64,000 nucleotides of DNA. Origin: Pirellula sp. GTDB taxonomy: Bacteria > Planctomycetota > Planctomycetia > Pirellulales > Lacipirellulaceae. Position numbers and translations under genes: made by a program. Position 1 is the stretch's first letter. Each line of letters begins with the position of its first letter. The notes under the pieces were generated by a model that was not told the DNA's origin, did not search any database, and saw nothing but the letters and a program-made list of their open reading frames with translations. The stretch spans positions 5,001 through 69,000 of the forward strand of contig PNKX01000002.1 of assembly GCA_013822725.1 (NCBI GenBank), written 5' to 3'. Positions 53,177 through 62,869 of this stretch are shown one piece after another.

Positions 53177-54616
53177 TCACCACCACCCCAGCAGCTTCCA
53201 ATACGGCAGCCCGACGCCGAGCCACACGACCAAGTGGAACATCGCCACGCCGAACCCCACGGCGAACCATCGCCGCGTCGTCACGTAGTCGAACCCTGAG
53301 TAGATCACCACGGGTCCCGTCGAGTAGTTGGTGAGGCAGCCGCACAGGTTCGAAAAGTACGAAATCATCGCCACGATCAGCAGAGGCGGGCTGTCGGCCG
53401 CTTTCGCCACGACGAAAAACGCGGCGCCCATCGCGACGATGTGCCCCGTGAGCATCGAGAACGCGTACATCGAAAAGAAGTAAATCAGCGCGAGCGCCAC
53501 GGCGGCGACCACGCCATGCAGCCCGACGACTTGCTCTTTCATGAGGTCGGCGAACCAGCCAATGACGCCTTCGCTTTTCAGATATTTGGCGATGCCGACC
53601 AGTCCGCCCAACCAAATGATCGCGTCCCACGCTGCCCGGTCGCCGGTGAAATCTTGCCAGCGGTCGATTTTCAGGATGAGGATCACCGCAATGCCGGTGA
53701 GCGCGATTCCCGCCGAGTAGACGCCGTGCCACGGCTCGAAGGCCCAGGCGACGACCATCGCGAGTAGCAGCACCCCAAGGGCGATTTGGGGCGTGTTCCA
53801 CGGGCCCATCTCGCGAAGTTCGTCGACCGCTTCTTGCCGAGCGGCGGGCGAATGCGTGAGGTCCGGGCGGTGGAGTTTGTAGATGACCAGCGGTAGCAGT
53901 GCAAAGCTGACGAGGCCCATTGGCCAGCTTCCCCACAGCCAGGTCGGCCAATCCCATTGCACGTCGAAGACGTCGCGGGCGAAGACGCCCAACTGCGGGT
54001 TGGCCGCCATGCCGGTGAAAAACATCGCGGCCGCAATGAGATTGGCATGGGCGCCGCACAGCATGAGATAGCCGCCCGTTTGCCGCCGTTCGCCGCCGGG
54101 CGAGGCGCCGAGCGCCAAGGCGAGGGCGTTCACGATCGGCGCCATCACAGCGCCGCCGCGCGCCGTGTTCGACGGAATGATTGGGCCGAGCAGCAGTTCC
54201 GAACCGGCAATTGCGTATCCCAGGCCGAGCGTCGTGCGCCCCAGCGAGCGGATGAGCAGCAACGCGATCCGCCGGCCAAACCCTGTTCGCACCACCGTCC
54301 CGGAGAGCAAGAACGCGGACGCAACGAGCCACACCGTGGCGTCGGAGTAACCGCTCAGCATCCCTTCGACGGCCTTCGACCCGTCGCCATAGGCGCCGGC
54401 GAGCAGCAAGGTGACGAGCCCGATGAGGACCATCGGTCCCATCGGCAGCGGGCGAGAAAGAAAGCCGACGATCGTGGCGGTGAAGACGGCGGCGAACCAC
54501 CACGCATTCGCGGAGAGACCTTCCGGCGGCCCGGCGGCGATCATGCCGCCGCCCACGGCGAGCACCGGCGCCCAACGTCCCAAGAACCTGCCCGCGTGGC
54601 GCCAGGAATCACTCAA
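53177..54616 (-). CDS. DASS-family (SLC13/CitT-like) sodium:anion symporter
   Basis: 479 residues with about twelve hydrophobic segments, of the divalent anion:Na+ symporter type that imports dicarboxylates, citrate or sulfate. The two Ser-Asn-Thr-like motifs of the family are visible: IIPSNTARGGAVMAPIV in the first half and LTNYSTGPVVIYSGF in the second. GFLSRPLPMGPMVLIGLVTL LLAG and ATVWLVASAFLLSGTVVRTG are further typical segments, close to the 2-oxoglutarate/malate translocators. The substrate is not assignable. An overlapping frame (53121-54575) is a shadow. It ends 5 bp from the nested repeat at 52952-53172. Confidence 0.92.
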   Translation of the reverse strand: MSDSWRHAGRFLGRWAPVLAVGGGMIAAGPPEGLSANAWWFAAVFTATIVGFLSRPLPMGPMVLIGLVTLLLAGAYGDGSKAVEGMLSGYSDATVWLVASAFLLSGTVVRTGFGRRIALLLIRSLGRTTLGLGYAIAGSELLLGPIIPSNTARGGAVMAPIVNALALALGASPGGERRQTGGYLMLCGAHANLIAAAMFFTGMAANPQLGVFARDVFDVQWDWPTWLWGSWPMGLVSFALLPLVIYKLHRPDLTHSPAARQEAVDELREMGPWNTPQIALGVLLLAMVVAWAFEPWHGVYSAGIALTGIAVILILKIDRWQDFTGDRAAWDAIIWLGGLVGIAKYLKSEGVIGWFADLMKEQVVGLHGVVAAVALALIYFFSMYAFSMLTGHIVAMGAAFFVVAKAADSPPLLIVAMISYFSNLCGCLTNYSTGPVVIYSGFDYVTTRRWFAVGFGVAMFHLVVWLGVGLPYWKLLGWW

Positions 54617-54678
54617 GCCGCCGCTCCGTGCGCTTTATTGCTGCGTAATTCGACGAGATCTTCCATTCTTGGAAGACT

Positions 54679-55064
54679 GGTCAGGATCACAGGATGAAAA
54701 GGATTGACTGGATTAAGGAGCCGTTAGAGGCAATTCAAAAGTCGATCAGTTCCCGCAATGTTTGGCTCTGCAGGAATTTTAGTGGCTCAAAGCTCGGCAG
54801 CCGCAACGCGGCGAAAGTTAATAGCCAGGGGCGTCAGCCCCTGGAAACAGTATTCGTAGAATTCGTAGCCCCAACGGGGCGACAGTGGTTGGGGGGTGGC
54901 GCGCTACTGTCGCCCCGTCGGGGCTAAAGACGAGTCATGCCCCCTTCCAGGGGCTAACGCCCCTGGCTATTTACTGCCGGCCCTTCGGGCCTGAAATCAC
55001 TCACTGATTCCCTGAAGAACCCAACCTTTTATCCCGTCGATCCAATCAATCCTGTAATCCTGTC
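54679..55064. repeat. Palindrome within palindrome within palindrome
   Basis: Outer: GGTCAGGATCACAGGATGAA AAGGATTGACTGGATT (54679) against GATCCAATCAATCCTGTAAT CCTGTC (to 55064). Middle: ATAGCCAGGGGCGTCAGCCC CTGG (54821-54844) against CCAGGGGCTAACGCCCCTGG CTAT (54947-54970). Inner: TAGCCCCAACGGGGCGACAG (54866-54885) against CTGTCGCCCCGTCGGGGCTA (54907-54926). A small GGCCCTTCGGGCC hairpin follows. No gene in 54617-55085. Confidence 0.88.
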
Positions 55065-55085
55065 AAAAAAATCAATCGACTCAGC

Positions 55086-56732
55086 CTACTGCGGCACCGC
55101 CTCCGCTGGATTGATCAGCGAATTCGGCCCCGCCGCATCCCCCGGCTCCGCTCGCTTCGGCACCGGCATTCCAGCCTTACGAGCCTTGTAAGCTTCGATC
55201 GCCCCGGCGAACTTCCGCTGCTGGTCGTTGATTTCCAGCAGTTCCCACAACACGAACCGATTGGCGACTTCTTCGTCCTCCAAGCTCAAGTCGAGCTGTT
55301 CGAGGACGACGGCGTAGTCCTCGATGAACTCCATCAAGTCGCCGCCGGTGGTCGAGTCGCGCGGCATTTCGGGGAACTGGTCGAGCGCCTTCCCCCATTC
55401 GACGAAGCTCTGTTCATAGAGTTCCCTCGCTCCCTCGGGATCGCCCTCGGCGAATCGCTTCTCCGCCTGGTGGGCGAAGTCGCGCGCCTTGAGCGATTCG
55501 GGCGACTGTTCCAAGTCGCAGCGAATCCGCCAATACTCGTAGTTGGCGACGTCGCGATTGCTGCTGATCAGATTCGCCCGGCGGTTCGCATCTTCGATCT
55601 GCGCCGCCAGACTCTGCGCCTTGGCCGCATTTTCCGGTTTGTCCTTGGCGATGCGGGCGGCAATCTTTGGCACGCTGACGTCCATCAATCCCAGCGCTTC
55701 CGTATGCCATTTTTGTTCGTCAGCGGACGGATCGGCGGGAAGCGCTTCCCACACCCGCCGCTGGTCCGCGGTCAGTTGCCCTTGGGCCTCTTCCTTCATC
55801 TTCGCTTCGATGCCCGGATCAAGGGCGTCGAGCTCGTTGCGCAGCCGCGCGGCCTCGAGCTTCCACTTATTCTCGTCGACCAACTTAATCATGAAATCGT
55901 CGGTCGAGGGCATTTCACGCTCGCCGTACTCCTTCCAGAGTCGGCCGCCGTCGCGCCAGGCCCGTTTCGCTGTTTCACCGAAGATGCCTTCTTCTTCGAT
56001 CGCCTCGGCGTAGCTGATTTGCGACCGCGCGGGGGAATCGAAGAACGTCGTCGGGTTCATCGTCGAAAGGGACTGTCCCTTTTCATCGACTGATGCGACC
56101 GCCTGCTCGTACCAATGCTTCGACGCGAGCCAATTGTCGCGGAGCGTCGGGTCGTCGTTCGGGTTGAGATCTTCGTCGAGCTTGTAGAGCTTGCGATAGA
56201 TCTCATGCTCGTCGGCGCGGCCGACCTTGTTGCCGGTGAACCAGCCGAGGTCGTCGAGCAATCGGGGATGGTCGCGGTTGTAGCCGATGCCGTCCATGAG
56301 GTACTCGATCCCCTGCTTCACGTAATAGAATCGATCGCGGACGTTGTCGAGTTCCACCGATACGTTGTACGAGAGGTTCCACGCTTGGTACTGCCAAACC
56401 TTCACGAAGTAAGGCTGGAGGCGGGCGAGTTGTTCGAGGGTCGACTGGAACGCGGTCCAGTCCTCGGTCTTCTTGTAGTTGTTGGCGGCGTTCCAAAGCA
56501 TCGTCACGGCGATGCCGCGGAGGCCGAGCGTCGCCAGGCGGATCGTTTCGCTAGCGGGGTCGATGGCGCCAAGGTCGGCCTGGCCGAGCCGGGCTTCGGT
56601 CCGTTCTTGCGCGAGCTTGCCCCCTTGGTCGCCAGGGCTGGAGGGTCGGCCGAGCCAGACGATCGGTACCGCGACCATCATCAGGATCAGCAGGTAGACC
56701 ATCTTGCGGAAGAAGGAATTATTCGAATTCAT
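55086..56732 (-). CDS. Membrane-anchored helical protein, third gene of the ABC cluster
   Basis: 548 residues. One N-terminal membrane helix (MVYLLILMMVAVPIVWLG) anchors a long soluble region rich in Trp, Tyr and charged residues with repeated helix pairs (TEDWTAFQSTLEQLARLQPY FVKVWQYQAWNLSYN, AEKRFAEGDPEGARELYEQS F), suggesting TPR-like repeats and probably facing outwards. No named family is recognised. It lies 120 bp downstream of an ABC-2 permease gene and after the ABC ATPase gene, all on the same strand, so it is likely an accessory or periplasmic partner of that exporter. The C-terminus is Pro/Ala-rich. Confidence 0.7.
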   Translation of the reverse strand: MNSNNSFFRKMVYLLILMMVAVPIVWLGRPSSPGDQGGKLAQERTEARLGQADLGAIDPASETIRLATLGLRGIAVTMLWNAANNYKKTEDWTAFQSTLEQLARLQPYFVKVWQYQAWNLSYNVSVELDNVRDRFYYVKQGIEYLMDGIGYNRDHPRLLDDLGWFTGNKVGRADEHEIYRKLYKLDEDLNPNDDPTLRDNWLASKHWYEQAVASVDEKGQSLSTMNPTTFFDSPARSQISYAEAIEEEGIFGETAKRAWRDGGRLWKEYGEREMPSTDDFMIKLVDENKWKLEAARLRNELDALDPGIEAKMKEEAQGQLTADQRRVWEALPADPSADEQKWHTEALGLMDVSVPKIAARIAKDKPENAAKAQSLAAQIEDANRRANLISSNRDVANYEYWRIRCDLEQSPESLKARDFAHQAEKRFAEGDPEGARELYEQSFVEWGKALDQFPEMPRDSTTGGDLMEFIEDYAVVLEQLDLSLEDEEVANRFVLWELLEINDQQRKFAGAIEAYKARKAGMPVPKRAEPGDAAGPNSLINPAEAVPQ

Positions 56733-56852
56733 CGTTCTGCACCGATTCGTAGGTCAGACCACAGGGCCGACGGCGTTGTAGTCTCGAGTCACTTAATCCA
56801 ACTTACGCGGCGATGGCTGCTTTCGGTTCGGTCGAGTCTGTTAAAACGCGAC

Positions 56853-58682
56853 TTACTTAGCCACCTCGCGGGTCCGCAACAGGAAGTACCCGAGAATCGA
56901 CAAGCCAATGACGTAGCCCAAACAGACCGTCACGTCCTGGAACACGCGGTCCCACGGCACATTGTACCCGTCGGCCGCGTAGCGGACCGTGCTGAAGCTG
57001 CGGAAGTCGGGCAGCGTCTGCGCCACGGCCCACATGATCGGCTTGGCAAAGTACTTGTCGAAGCCACTTACCAGGTTGTTCAGCAACGTGTCTTCCAGCT
57101 GCACCATCACGTTGGCCTGGGTTGCGATGCGAACGACCGACTCCGCCGGACCGCCGCCGTACGACTTGCCGGTGGCAATGTCGACGAAGTCCTGCCGCCA
57201 GAAGCCGAGGATGATGAACCCGACGACAAACAGCATCGCCACCGGGCCGCTGACCAGCGTACTGATCGTGACGCCGACCGACACGACGATCACCGCCTGA
57301 ACCCAGATGCTGACGCAAACCTTGGCGAAGCTCGCGATCGGCGAGCCGTCAGGATGGCGGATGTAACAGTCGGCCTGAGCGAAGCCGAAGTATTGGCCGC
57401 GGTCGAGGCACTTCACCAGCACCTCAATCTTGCCATCCTTGCTCACAAGGTCCTTGAACAGGTCGATCTCCTGCCGCGACTGCGAGAGGAGTTTCCGCGG
57501 GATGTCGATGTCATCGACCTGCTGATCTTGGGCGTCGAAAGGCAGCGGCTCGCTCGTGAGCTGAGACTCTGGATTACGGAGTTGGATCGTTCCCTGCAGC
57601 GCCTGGCCGATGACCCCCTTATGGGTCTTGAAGACGCGTACAATCAGCGACAGCGGCAGCGAGCGTTCGGCCTCCGGCGGTTTCGGATCGACCGCATCGC
57701 TCACGTTGTCGAACGTCCAGATGGCGGTCGCCGGGGTGTTGCCGTCGATGAAGCTGCGGTAGGTCCATTCACTGCCGACGCTGATGCCGGTATCCTTCGC
57801 GGCCCCGGAGCGGTCGATGAACCGCAACTTCCCATACTGCGGGACGCGAGCGCGGATGAAACCCAGCGGCGGCGAGACGCGGTACTTGTTCTCGCCAATC
57901 GACTCGATCGCGTGCGTGTGGCCGTTTTCGACAGTCGTCTCGCCATTCCCCTCGGCGTCGAGCGTGAGCTCATGCCGGTGGCCGGCGTCGCGGGAGGTGG
58001 TTCCCTTCTTGCCGGCGTCCTCGCCGGCCGGGCCGGTGACGACTTGGAAGCTCTCAAGCTCCACCGTATGCGAATGGTCGAGCGAGCGGACGACGAAGAT
58101 ATAGCTGCCGACCCCCATGATCGCCAACAGCCCGGTGATCACGATCGTGAAGCCGATGATCCGCCCGAGAATAATCTCACCGGCGCGCACCGGCTTGGTC
58201 ACGACGGTGTAAATCGTCTTCGTCTTAAAGTCATTCGGCAGGCTGAAGGCGCTGAGCAGCAGCGCCACGCCCAATACTAGATAAGTCGAGGCCGTCAACA
58301 CGAAGCTGAGGTAGAGCCGCGCCGGCTCTTGGTGATTCGTGCTGAGGAACCAGTTCGCAAACAGCAGCACCAGGAAAAAGACGCCCAGCGCCACCGCGAC
58401 GCGGCGCCGCATCGACTCTTTGATCGCCAGTCGCGCAATCGCCCAGACGCGGCGCGGCGCGGTTTGCAGCAGCTCGCTCAGCCCCTCGCTGACCGTCTTA
58501 TAAGTGACGTCGCCGCCCCGGAGGATGCCGTAGCGCGACGCGGCGATCGCGAAGCCAATCACCAGCGCCGCCATCGCGACGCCGAGAAAGACGAAGAAGA
58601 AGCTCGGCAACGCGCCAAGCGAATTCTCGCCGCCGGTGAGCAGCCACTGGAAATATGGGAGTAGTTGTTGTTCGACGACCAT
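56853..58682 (-). CDS. ABC-2-type transporter permease with His-rich external loop
   Basis: 609 residues. A hydrophobic N-terminal block (LPSFFFVFLGVAMAALVIGF) and four further helices before residue 200 (VAVALGVFFLVLLFANWFL, LSFVLTASTYLVLGVALLLS, IIGFTIVITGLLAIMGVGSY) are followed by an unusually long soluble insertion (about 200-450). It then has three C-terminal helices (WVQAVIVVSVGVTISTLVSG, PVAMLFVVGFIILGF, TVCLGYVIGLSILGYFLL). DFKTKTIYTVVTKPVRAGEI is typical of ABC-2 permeases. The insertion carries three HxH motifs (DHSHTVELE about 203-205; GHRHELTLDA about 235-237; NGHTHAIE about 255-257). The ATPase gene precedes it by 129 bp. Substrate unknown. Confidence 0.85.
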   Translation of the reverse strand: MVVEQQLLPYFQWLLTGGENSLGALPSFFFVFLGVAMAALVIGFAIAASRYGILRGGDVTYKTVSEGLSELLQTAPRRVWAIARLAIKESMRRRVAVALGVFFLVLLFANWFLSTNHQEPARLYLSFVLTASTYLVLGVALLLSAFSLPNDFKTKTIYTVVTKPVRAGEIILGRIIGFTIVITGLLAIMGVGSYIFVVRSLDHSHTVELESFQVVTGPAGEDAGKKGTTSRDAGHRHELTLDAEGNGETTVENGHTHAIESIGENKYRVSPPLGFIRARVPQYGKLRFIDRSGAAKDTGISVGSEWTYRSFIDGNTPATAIWTFDNVSDAVDPKPPEAERSLPLSLIVRVFKTHKGVIGQALQGTIQLRNPESQLTSEPLPFDAQDQQVDDIDIPRKLLSQSRQEIDLFKDLVSKDGKIEVLVKCLDRGQYFGFAQADCYIRHPDGSPIASFAKVCVSIWVQAVIVVSVGVTISTLVSGPVAMLFVVGFIILGFWRQDFVDIATGKSYGGGPAESVVRIATQANVMVQLEDTLLNNLVSGFDKYFAKPIMWAVAQTLPDFRSFSTVRYAADGYNVPWDRVFQDVTVCLGYVIGLSILGYFLLRTREVAK

Positions 58683-58698
58683 TGGGAAGGAGAGGCAT

Positions 58699-58811
58699 CA
58701 GGCCGCAGGCGTCAGGCTGCAGGCTTTAGGTTGAGGTGGTCAATAAGGGCTTCTCTTCGGAACGGTTGCTCTTTCAGTCCAGAAGCCTGCCGTCTGGAGG
58801 CTGCAGCCTGA
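58699..58811. repeat. Inverted repeat in the ABC cluster
   Basis: TCAGGCCGCAGGCGTCAGGC TGCAGGCT (58699) against AGCCTGCCGTCTGGAGGCTG CAGCCTGA (to 58811). It fills the gap between the ATPase and permease genes and abuts the ATPase TAG stop. Confidence 0.75.
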
Positions 58812-59693
58812 CTACTTCACTCCCGCGCGGCGGCCAGGACGAGCCTCGCTGTCGCGAACGATGTCGAGGAACAGTTCTTCGAGCGTGGTCGTCGGATTGT
58901 CGAGCGACACTAATTCGCCATGGTGGCGAGATATGACGTCCCGCAGCTCTTGCTGGCAATCGACCGAGAGGTTTTTCGCCCGAATCTGGGTGACGTCGGC
59001 CACCTTGAGCAACTCGTCGACCCGGCCTAGCTCCTTCAACTCGCCCTGATGGAGAATTGCGATCCGGTCGCAAACGTCTTGCACGTCGGCGAGCAGATGG
59101 CTGCACATGACGATCGTCTTTCCCTCGTCCTTGAGACGCAGGATCATATCCTTCATCTCACGAGTGCCGATCGGGTCGAGGCCGCTCGTCGGCTCGTCGA
59201 GCATGATCAACTCGGGATCGTTGATCAGCGCCTGGGCCAGGCCGATACGGCGCGTCATGCCCTTGGAGTATTCTTGCAGCTGCCGCTTGCGGGCCTTCTG
59301 CAGGCCGACCATTTCGATCAATTCGTCGATCCGTTGGCGACGGACATCGGACGGCATATCGAACAGCCGGCCGTAGAAGTCGAGCGTCTCGTCGGCGGTA
59401 AGAAACCGATAGAGGTACGACTCTTCCGGCAGGTAGCCGAGTCGCTCGTTCTTGGCGACGTCGCTGGCCGGCTTGCCGAAGACGAGCGCCTCTCCCTCGG
59501 TCGGGAACAGCAGCCCGAGCAGCAGCTTGATGGTCGTCGTCTTGCCGGAGCCGTTCGGCCCCAGCAGCCCGAAGACCTCGCCGCGGCGGACTTCCAAGTC
59601 GAGGCCCTTAAGGGCTCGGACTTTTTGACGGCCCCAGAAATCGCGATAAACCTTCGACAAGGCCCGCGTTTGGAGAATGATTTCTTCGCTCAT
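58812..59693 (-). CDS. ABC transporter ATP-binding protein
   Basis: 293 residues, a standard ABC ATPase: Walker [17 protein letters not shown] (about 43-56), Q-loop region [13 protein letters not shown], signature [15 protein letters not shown], Walker [15 protein letters not shown] and the switch His in [14 protein letters not shown]. The C-terminal extension ([40 protein letters not shown]) is of the drug/lipid-exporter (DrrA/CcmA) type with a domain after the nucleotide-binding fold. It is the first gene of a three-gene cluster with the permease at 56853 and the membrane-anchored protein at 55086 and presumably drives export by that permease. Confidence 0.95.
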   Translation of the reverse strand: MSEEIILQTRALSKVYRDFWGRQKVRALKGLDLEVRRGEVFGLLGPNGSGKTTTIKLLLGLLFPTEGEALVFGKPASDVAKNERLGYLPEESYLYRFLTADETLDFYGRLFDMPSDVRRQRIDELIEMVGLQKARKRQLQEYSKGMTRRIGLAQALINDPELIMLDEPTSGLDPIGTREMKDMILRLKDEGKTIVMCSHLLADVQDVCDRIAILHQGELKELGRVDELLKVADVTQIRAKNLSVDCQQELRDVISRHHGELVSLDNPTTTLEELFLDIVRDSEARPGRRAGVK

Positions 59694-60151
59694 AAAGGCG
59701 ATCGTGGGTCAGCGAATCGGAGAAGAATGACGGCTTGGTCGGGGTCGGCGCAGCCGCCGCGAGGCGTTTAGCCGACATGCTAGCGAGAATCCGACGTAAC
59801 ACGCACTACGACGGCGGGACGGCAATGGTTCAGCAGTCCCAGAAGGTCTGCGCCAGGCTCGTCCTAACTCGCTCCAAGTGAAACGCCGAGTATAAGTTGC
59901 GGCTAAAGCAGCCACAAGGAGCGGCAGGCCTGACGAGAGGGTGTTCGCCGCCCCGAAGGGACCAGCCCGTCGACCCGTGCGACACAATCCGTCTAGCCCG
60001 AAGTGACAGTGCGTAGATGCCATCGTGGGGTGGCACGCTCAGAGGTACTCCGATGGGCGTGGCTGCCCCTGTGATAGTTCGCCACGCCCTGCGGAGTACC
60101 TTAGGGCGTGCCACCCTGGGCCGATCGGGATTTGCCCGAGCCAAGACGTCT
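59694..60151. repeat. Intergenic region with a long inverted repeat
   Basis: 458 bp between two minus-strand genes. At 60027-60115 GGGGTGGCACGCTCAGAGGT ACTCCGATGGGCGTGG pairs with CCACGCCCTGCGGAGTACCT TAGGGCGTGCCACCC. The rest (59700-60020) shows no coding frame with support. Confidence 0.7.
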
Positions 60152-62869
60152 TTACCGCGGCGTTTGCGCCACGGTCGCCGCCCGCAGCGGAATATACCGC
60201 ACGGTAATCGCGTCCACCTGCGCCCGCCCGACCCCGCCTAAGGCGATCGTGAGCCGCATCTCGGCCCCCGGCGTCGGCACGCGTAGCATGCGAAACGGCC
60301 GCCAGGCGGGCGACGATTCGACCCGAATCGCTCCCTCCTCGCCGCCGACCGAGTCAAAAATCACCAGCGGATCAGCCAGCCCGAGCGGCGCCTCGGCAAC
60401 CCGTACCAGTCCGCTGATTTCAACGAGGTGTCCTGGCATTGTCTGCAGCGGCGGCGAGGTCACCCACACCGGCGCAGCGGGGAGCGCCGGCGGCGTTCCC
60501 CCAGGGTTTTCGCTTTGCACCTGGAGTTCCAAGCAGTAGGAACCCTGCCCGGGGGCCTCGGGGGAGAGTCTCACCGCCGTCTTGACGCCGGCCGGAGGCT
60601 GCTCGATCCGCTGCCACCCGCTCTGCAGCAACTCGTTGAGGTCTTCGAAGTCTCCACCCGGCACCGCTTGCGGTGGCGAGCCGACCTGAACCGCCGTTTC
60701 CAACGCATGCAACTCGGCCAGCGTCGTCCAATCGAGCGGCAACGGCGCCGAGCCGGGGGGAAGCGACGGAGCCGCGGTCGTGGCAATTCGATGCAAAATT
60801 TCATCGAGCAACCGCTCCGCCTCCGCCGCGCAGGCAAAAGCGGCAGCGTAGTCGCGTCGTCGCATCGTCTCGACGATGGCAGTCATCTGGGCGTCGACCG
60901 GCGCCAATTCGGCTCGCGCTTCGATACCCGACAACATTCCCAGCGCCTGGGCCGCCTGTTGCCGCCGCAGCGCTGCCAAATCGACTCGCGCCTGGGCGGC
61001 CCGTGGTGCGTGTTGCCGCAAGTAACGCTCGATGTGCGAGTAAGCGTATCCATCCTCGGTCACCAGGAGGAAGGCGTCATCAGGCAGATGGTCGACCGTG
61101 ATTTGCAGTCCGCCAGTTACCCGCTTCGCCGGCAGTCGTTGCGACCCCGCAATCGAGAGCAAATAAGCGTCCGAAGACTCGGGGACGCCTGGCAGTTTGA
61201 ACGAGATCGGCTGTGGGTTGGTCTTCCCACCCGGAGCCAAGGCTTGGTCGCTCCAGCGCATCGGCACGATCAGGTGCGAGCGCTCCACCTTCACCACCAA
61301 ACCGCTCAGGTCGCCGCGGCTTGAGTGGGCGACAGTCGCCGACTTGCCCCCGGCGAGCCAAGGCTCCGCCAGACCGAGCCGCAGGTTGGTCAACTCTAGT
61401 GCCAACCCCCGAATCTGATTCTCCGGCTCCCCCCCCGCGAGGCTTGCCTGGGACTGAAAGCAAAACCCGCGGGGCGAAACGCTGAACGCCGCCGCCGTCG
61501 CCATCGTCAGGTCATGGAACGTCGCCGGCACGATCGCCGCTGAACTCCCTCGCAAGGCGCCCAGCTGCGACGCGAAGTGCGAACCGCAGTGCGTTTCCAC
61601 GTTGACCCACAACGGCGTGCCGCCTCGCACCAGCCGCCGCTGCTGACCGAGCCACGCTCCATAAGCAGGCCAAGAAATCGTCGAGCCAAGCGTCGGCCGA
61701 CCAATCATCACGAGGTCGGCAATCCGGCTCGCCTCGCGCGTCATCCCAGTTGGCCGTAGCAGTACCGGCCGCGACGGGACAGATTCGAAATACTCGATCG
61801 CCTGCGACCAGCGGTGGCAAAGCTCCAGATCGCCCGGCTGGGTGAGCGTCCCCAAATCCCACGCCATCACTTGCGAAAATCGCCCGTCGAGCGGCAAGGT
61901 CCGCATCTGCTCCGGCGTCGGCGGTTCGCAGACGATGAACATCCCCAACCGCTGCGCCGCCGCAATTTCGCTGTCGATGGGCGGCCGCCCCATCCAGACG
62001 GCGTCGAACCCCAGCTTCTGCAGGAACTCCAGCGGTTCCCCCTGCCACTGGATAATCCGCGGCACCGTCGGAGGCTTGCCGCTTAGCGCCGCCACCGCCG
62101 GCGTCGCATTAGCCACCGCGGTTTCAAACGCCGCCGGCATGACCGGGCTCGCCGAGACGACGCCGTTGGGAGTCGAACCGGGAGCGTTGCCCCCGACGTT
62201 CAGCACGCCGTACATCGCCACCTGATCGACCCACAAGTCGGTGTTTCCAGGTCCGCCCGGCGCGAGAATCACCAATTGCGAAACATAGGCGCCCCGTTCG
62301 TCCATGGCGCCCCCGAAGTGGGCGCGTGCGACTCGCGCCTGGGCCGGCAGCTCCTTGGCGAGCTCGCGGAAGTCTAGCTGCTCCCAATCGCCGCCACGAC
62401 CATTCTTGTTGGAACGAATGAGCAACCGCCGCGCTTCCCCCGTTTCGGGATCGATCGCCCGTGGCAGCACCACCGTCGCCGCCAACTGGGCGCCAGGGCG
62501 ACTGCAGGCGACCCACGCCGCAAGCCGCGTCTCGCCCAGCACGATCGCCGCCGGCAGGTCGTACGCGAGTTGTGCCGAGCTTCCCGGGGCGACCGAGACG
62601 ACGACCCGCTCCGAGGCGCTGCCAAATCGGCTCCGGCCAGCTTCAATTGCCTGACCTATCACCCGCACGTCGGCTGACGGATTGAGGAGTTTGAGCGTCG
62701 GCGTCGCGTCGTCCATATTGTCCAGCAACACGGGAGACGATTGCGCCGCTTCGATCGATTGAGCGGGCGCTGCCCCGCAAATCGGCCATGCAAGTATTGC
62801 AAATGCGATTGAGAACCATGCGCAGAGTCGACAATCGCGTGCGCAACAACTTCGCTTTGTCGTCTCCAT
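60152..62869 (-). CDS. Large exported protein of unknown function
   Basis: 905 residues from the ATG at 62869, which opens a signal peptide (RLCAWFSIAFAILAWPICGA A). The long open frame to 63109 has a basic, Cys-rich N-terminus and is rejected. After the signal the protein has a beta domain (VLLDNMDDATPTLKLLNPSA DVRVIG), a central segment with TIM-barrel-like wording (RIIQWQGEPLEFLQKLGFDA VWMGRPP, IFHDLTMATAAAFSVSPRGF) and C-terminal beta domains (PGQGSYCLELQVQ, VVWVTSPPLQTMPGHLVEIS) that resemble carbohydrate-binding modules. A periplasmic or surface glycoside-hydrolase-like role is possible, but no catalytic residues are identified. Confidence 0.72.
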   Translation of the reverse strand: METTKRSCCARDCRLCAWFSIAFAILAWPICGAAPAQSIEAAQSSPVLLDNMDDATPTLKLLNPSADVRVIGQAIEAGRSRFGSASERVVVSVAPGSSAQLAYDLPAAIVLGETRLAAWVACSRPGAQLAATVVLPRAIDPETGEARRLLIRSNKNGRGGDWEQLDFRELAKELPAQARVARAHFGGAMDERGAYVSQLVILAPGGPGNTDLWVDQVAMYGVLNVGGNAPGSTPNGVVSASPVMPAAFETAVANATPAVAALSGKPPTVPRIIQWQGEPLEFLQKLGFDAVWMGRPPIDSEIAAAQRLGMFIVCEPPTPEQMRTLPLDGRFSQVMAWDLGTLTQPGDLELCHRWSQAIEYFESVPSRPVLLRPTGMTREASRIADLVMIGRPTLGSTISWPAYGAWLGQQRRLVRGGTPLWVNVETHCGSHFASQLGALRGSSAAIVPATFHDLTMATAAAFSVSPRGFCFQSQASLAGGEPENQIRGLALELTNLRLGLAEPWLAGGKSATVAHSSRGDLSGLVVKVERSHLIVPMRWSDQALAPGGKTNPQPISFKLPGVPESSDAYLLSIAGSQRLPAKRVTGGLQITVDHLPDDAFLLVTEDGYAYSHIERYLRQHAPRAAQARVDLAALRRQQAAQALGMLSGIEARAELAPVDAQMTAIVETMRRRDYAAAFACAAEAERLLDEILHRIATTAAPSLPPGSAPLPLDWTTLAELHALETAVQVGSPPQAVPGGDFEDLNELLQSGWQRIEQPPAGVKTAVRLSPEAPGQGSYCLELQVQSENPGGTPPALPAAPVWVTSPPLQTMPGHLVEISGLVRVAEAPLGLADPLVIFDSVGGEEGAIRVESSPAWRPFRMLRVPTPGAEMRLTIALGGVGRAQVDAITVRYIPLRAATVAQTPR

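Noticed and set aside
53121..54575. 484-codon frame overlapping the anion symporter on the same strand
   Set aside because: Arg/His-rich; the alternative frame has twelve membrane helices and the family motifs.
56115..58280. 721-codon open frame antisense to the ABC permease and its neighbour
   Set aside because: It crosses two supported genes and an intergenic gap and has Arg/Asp/His-rich composition without domains.
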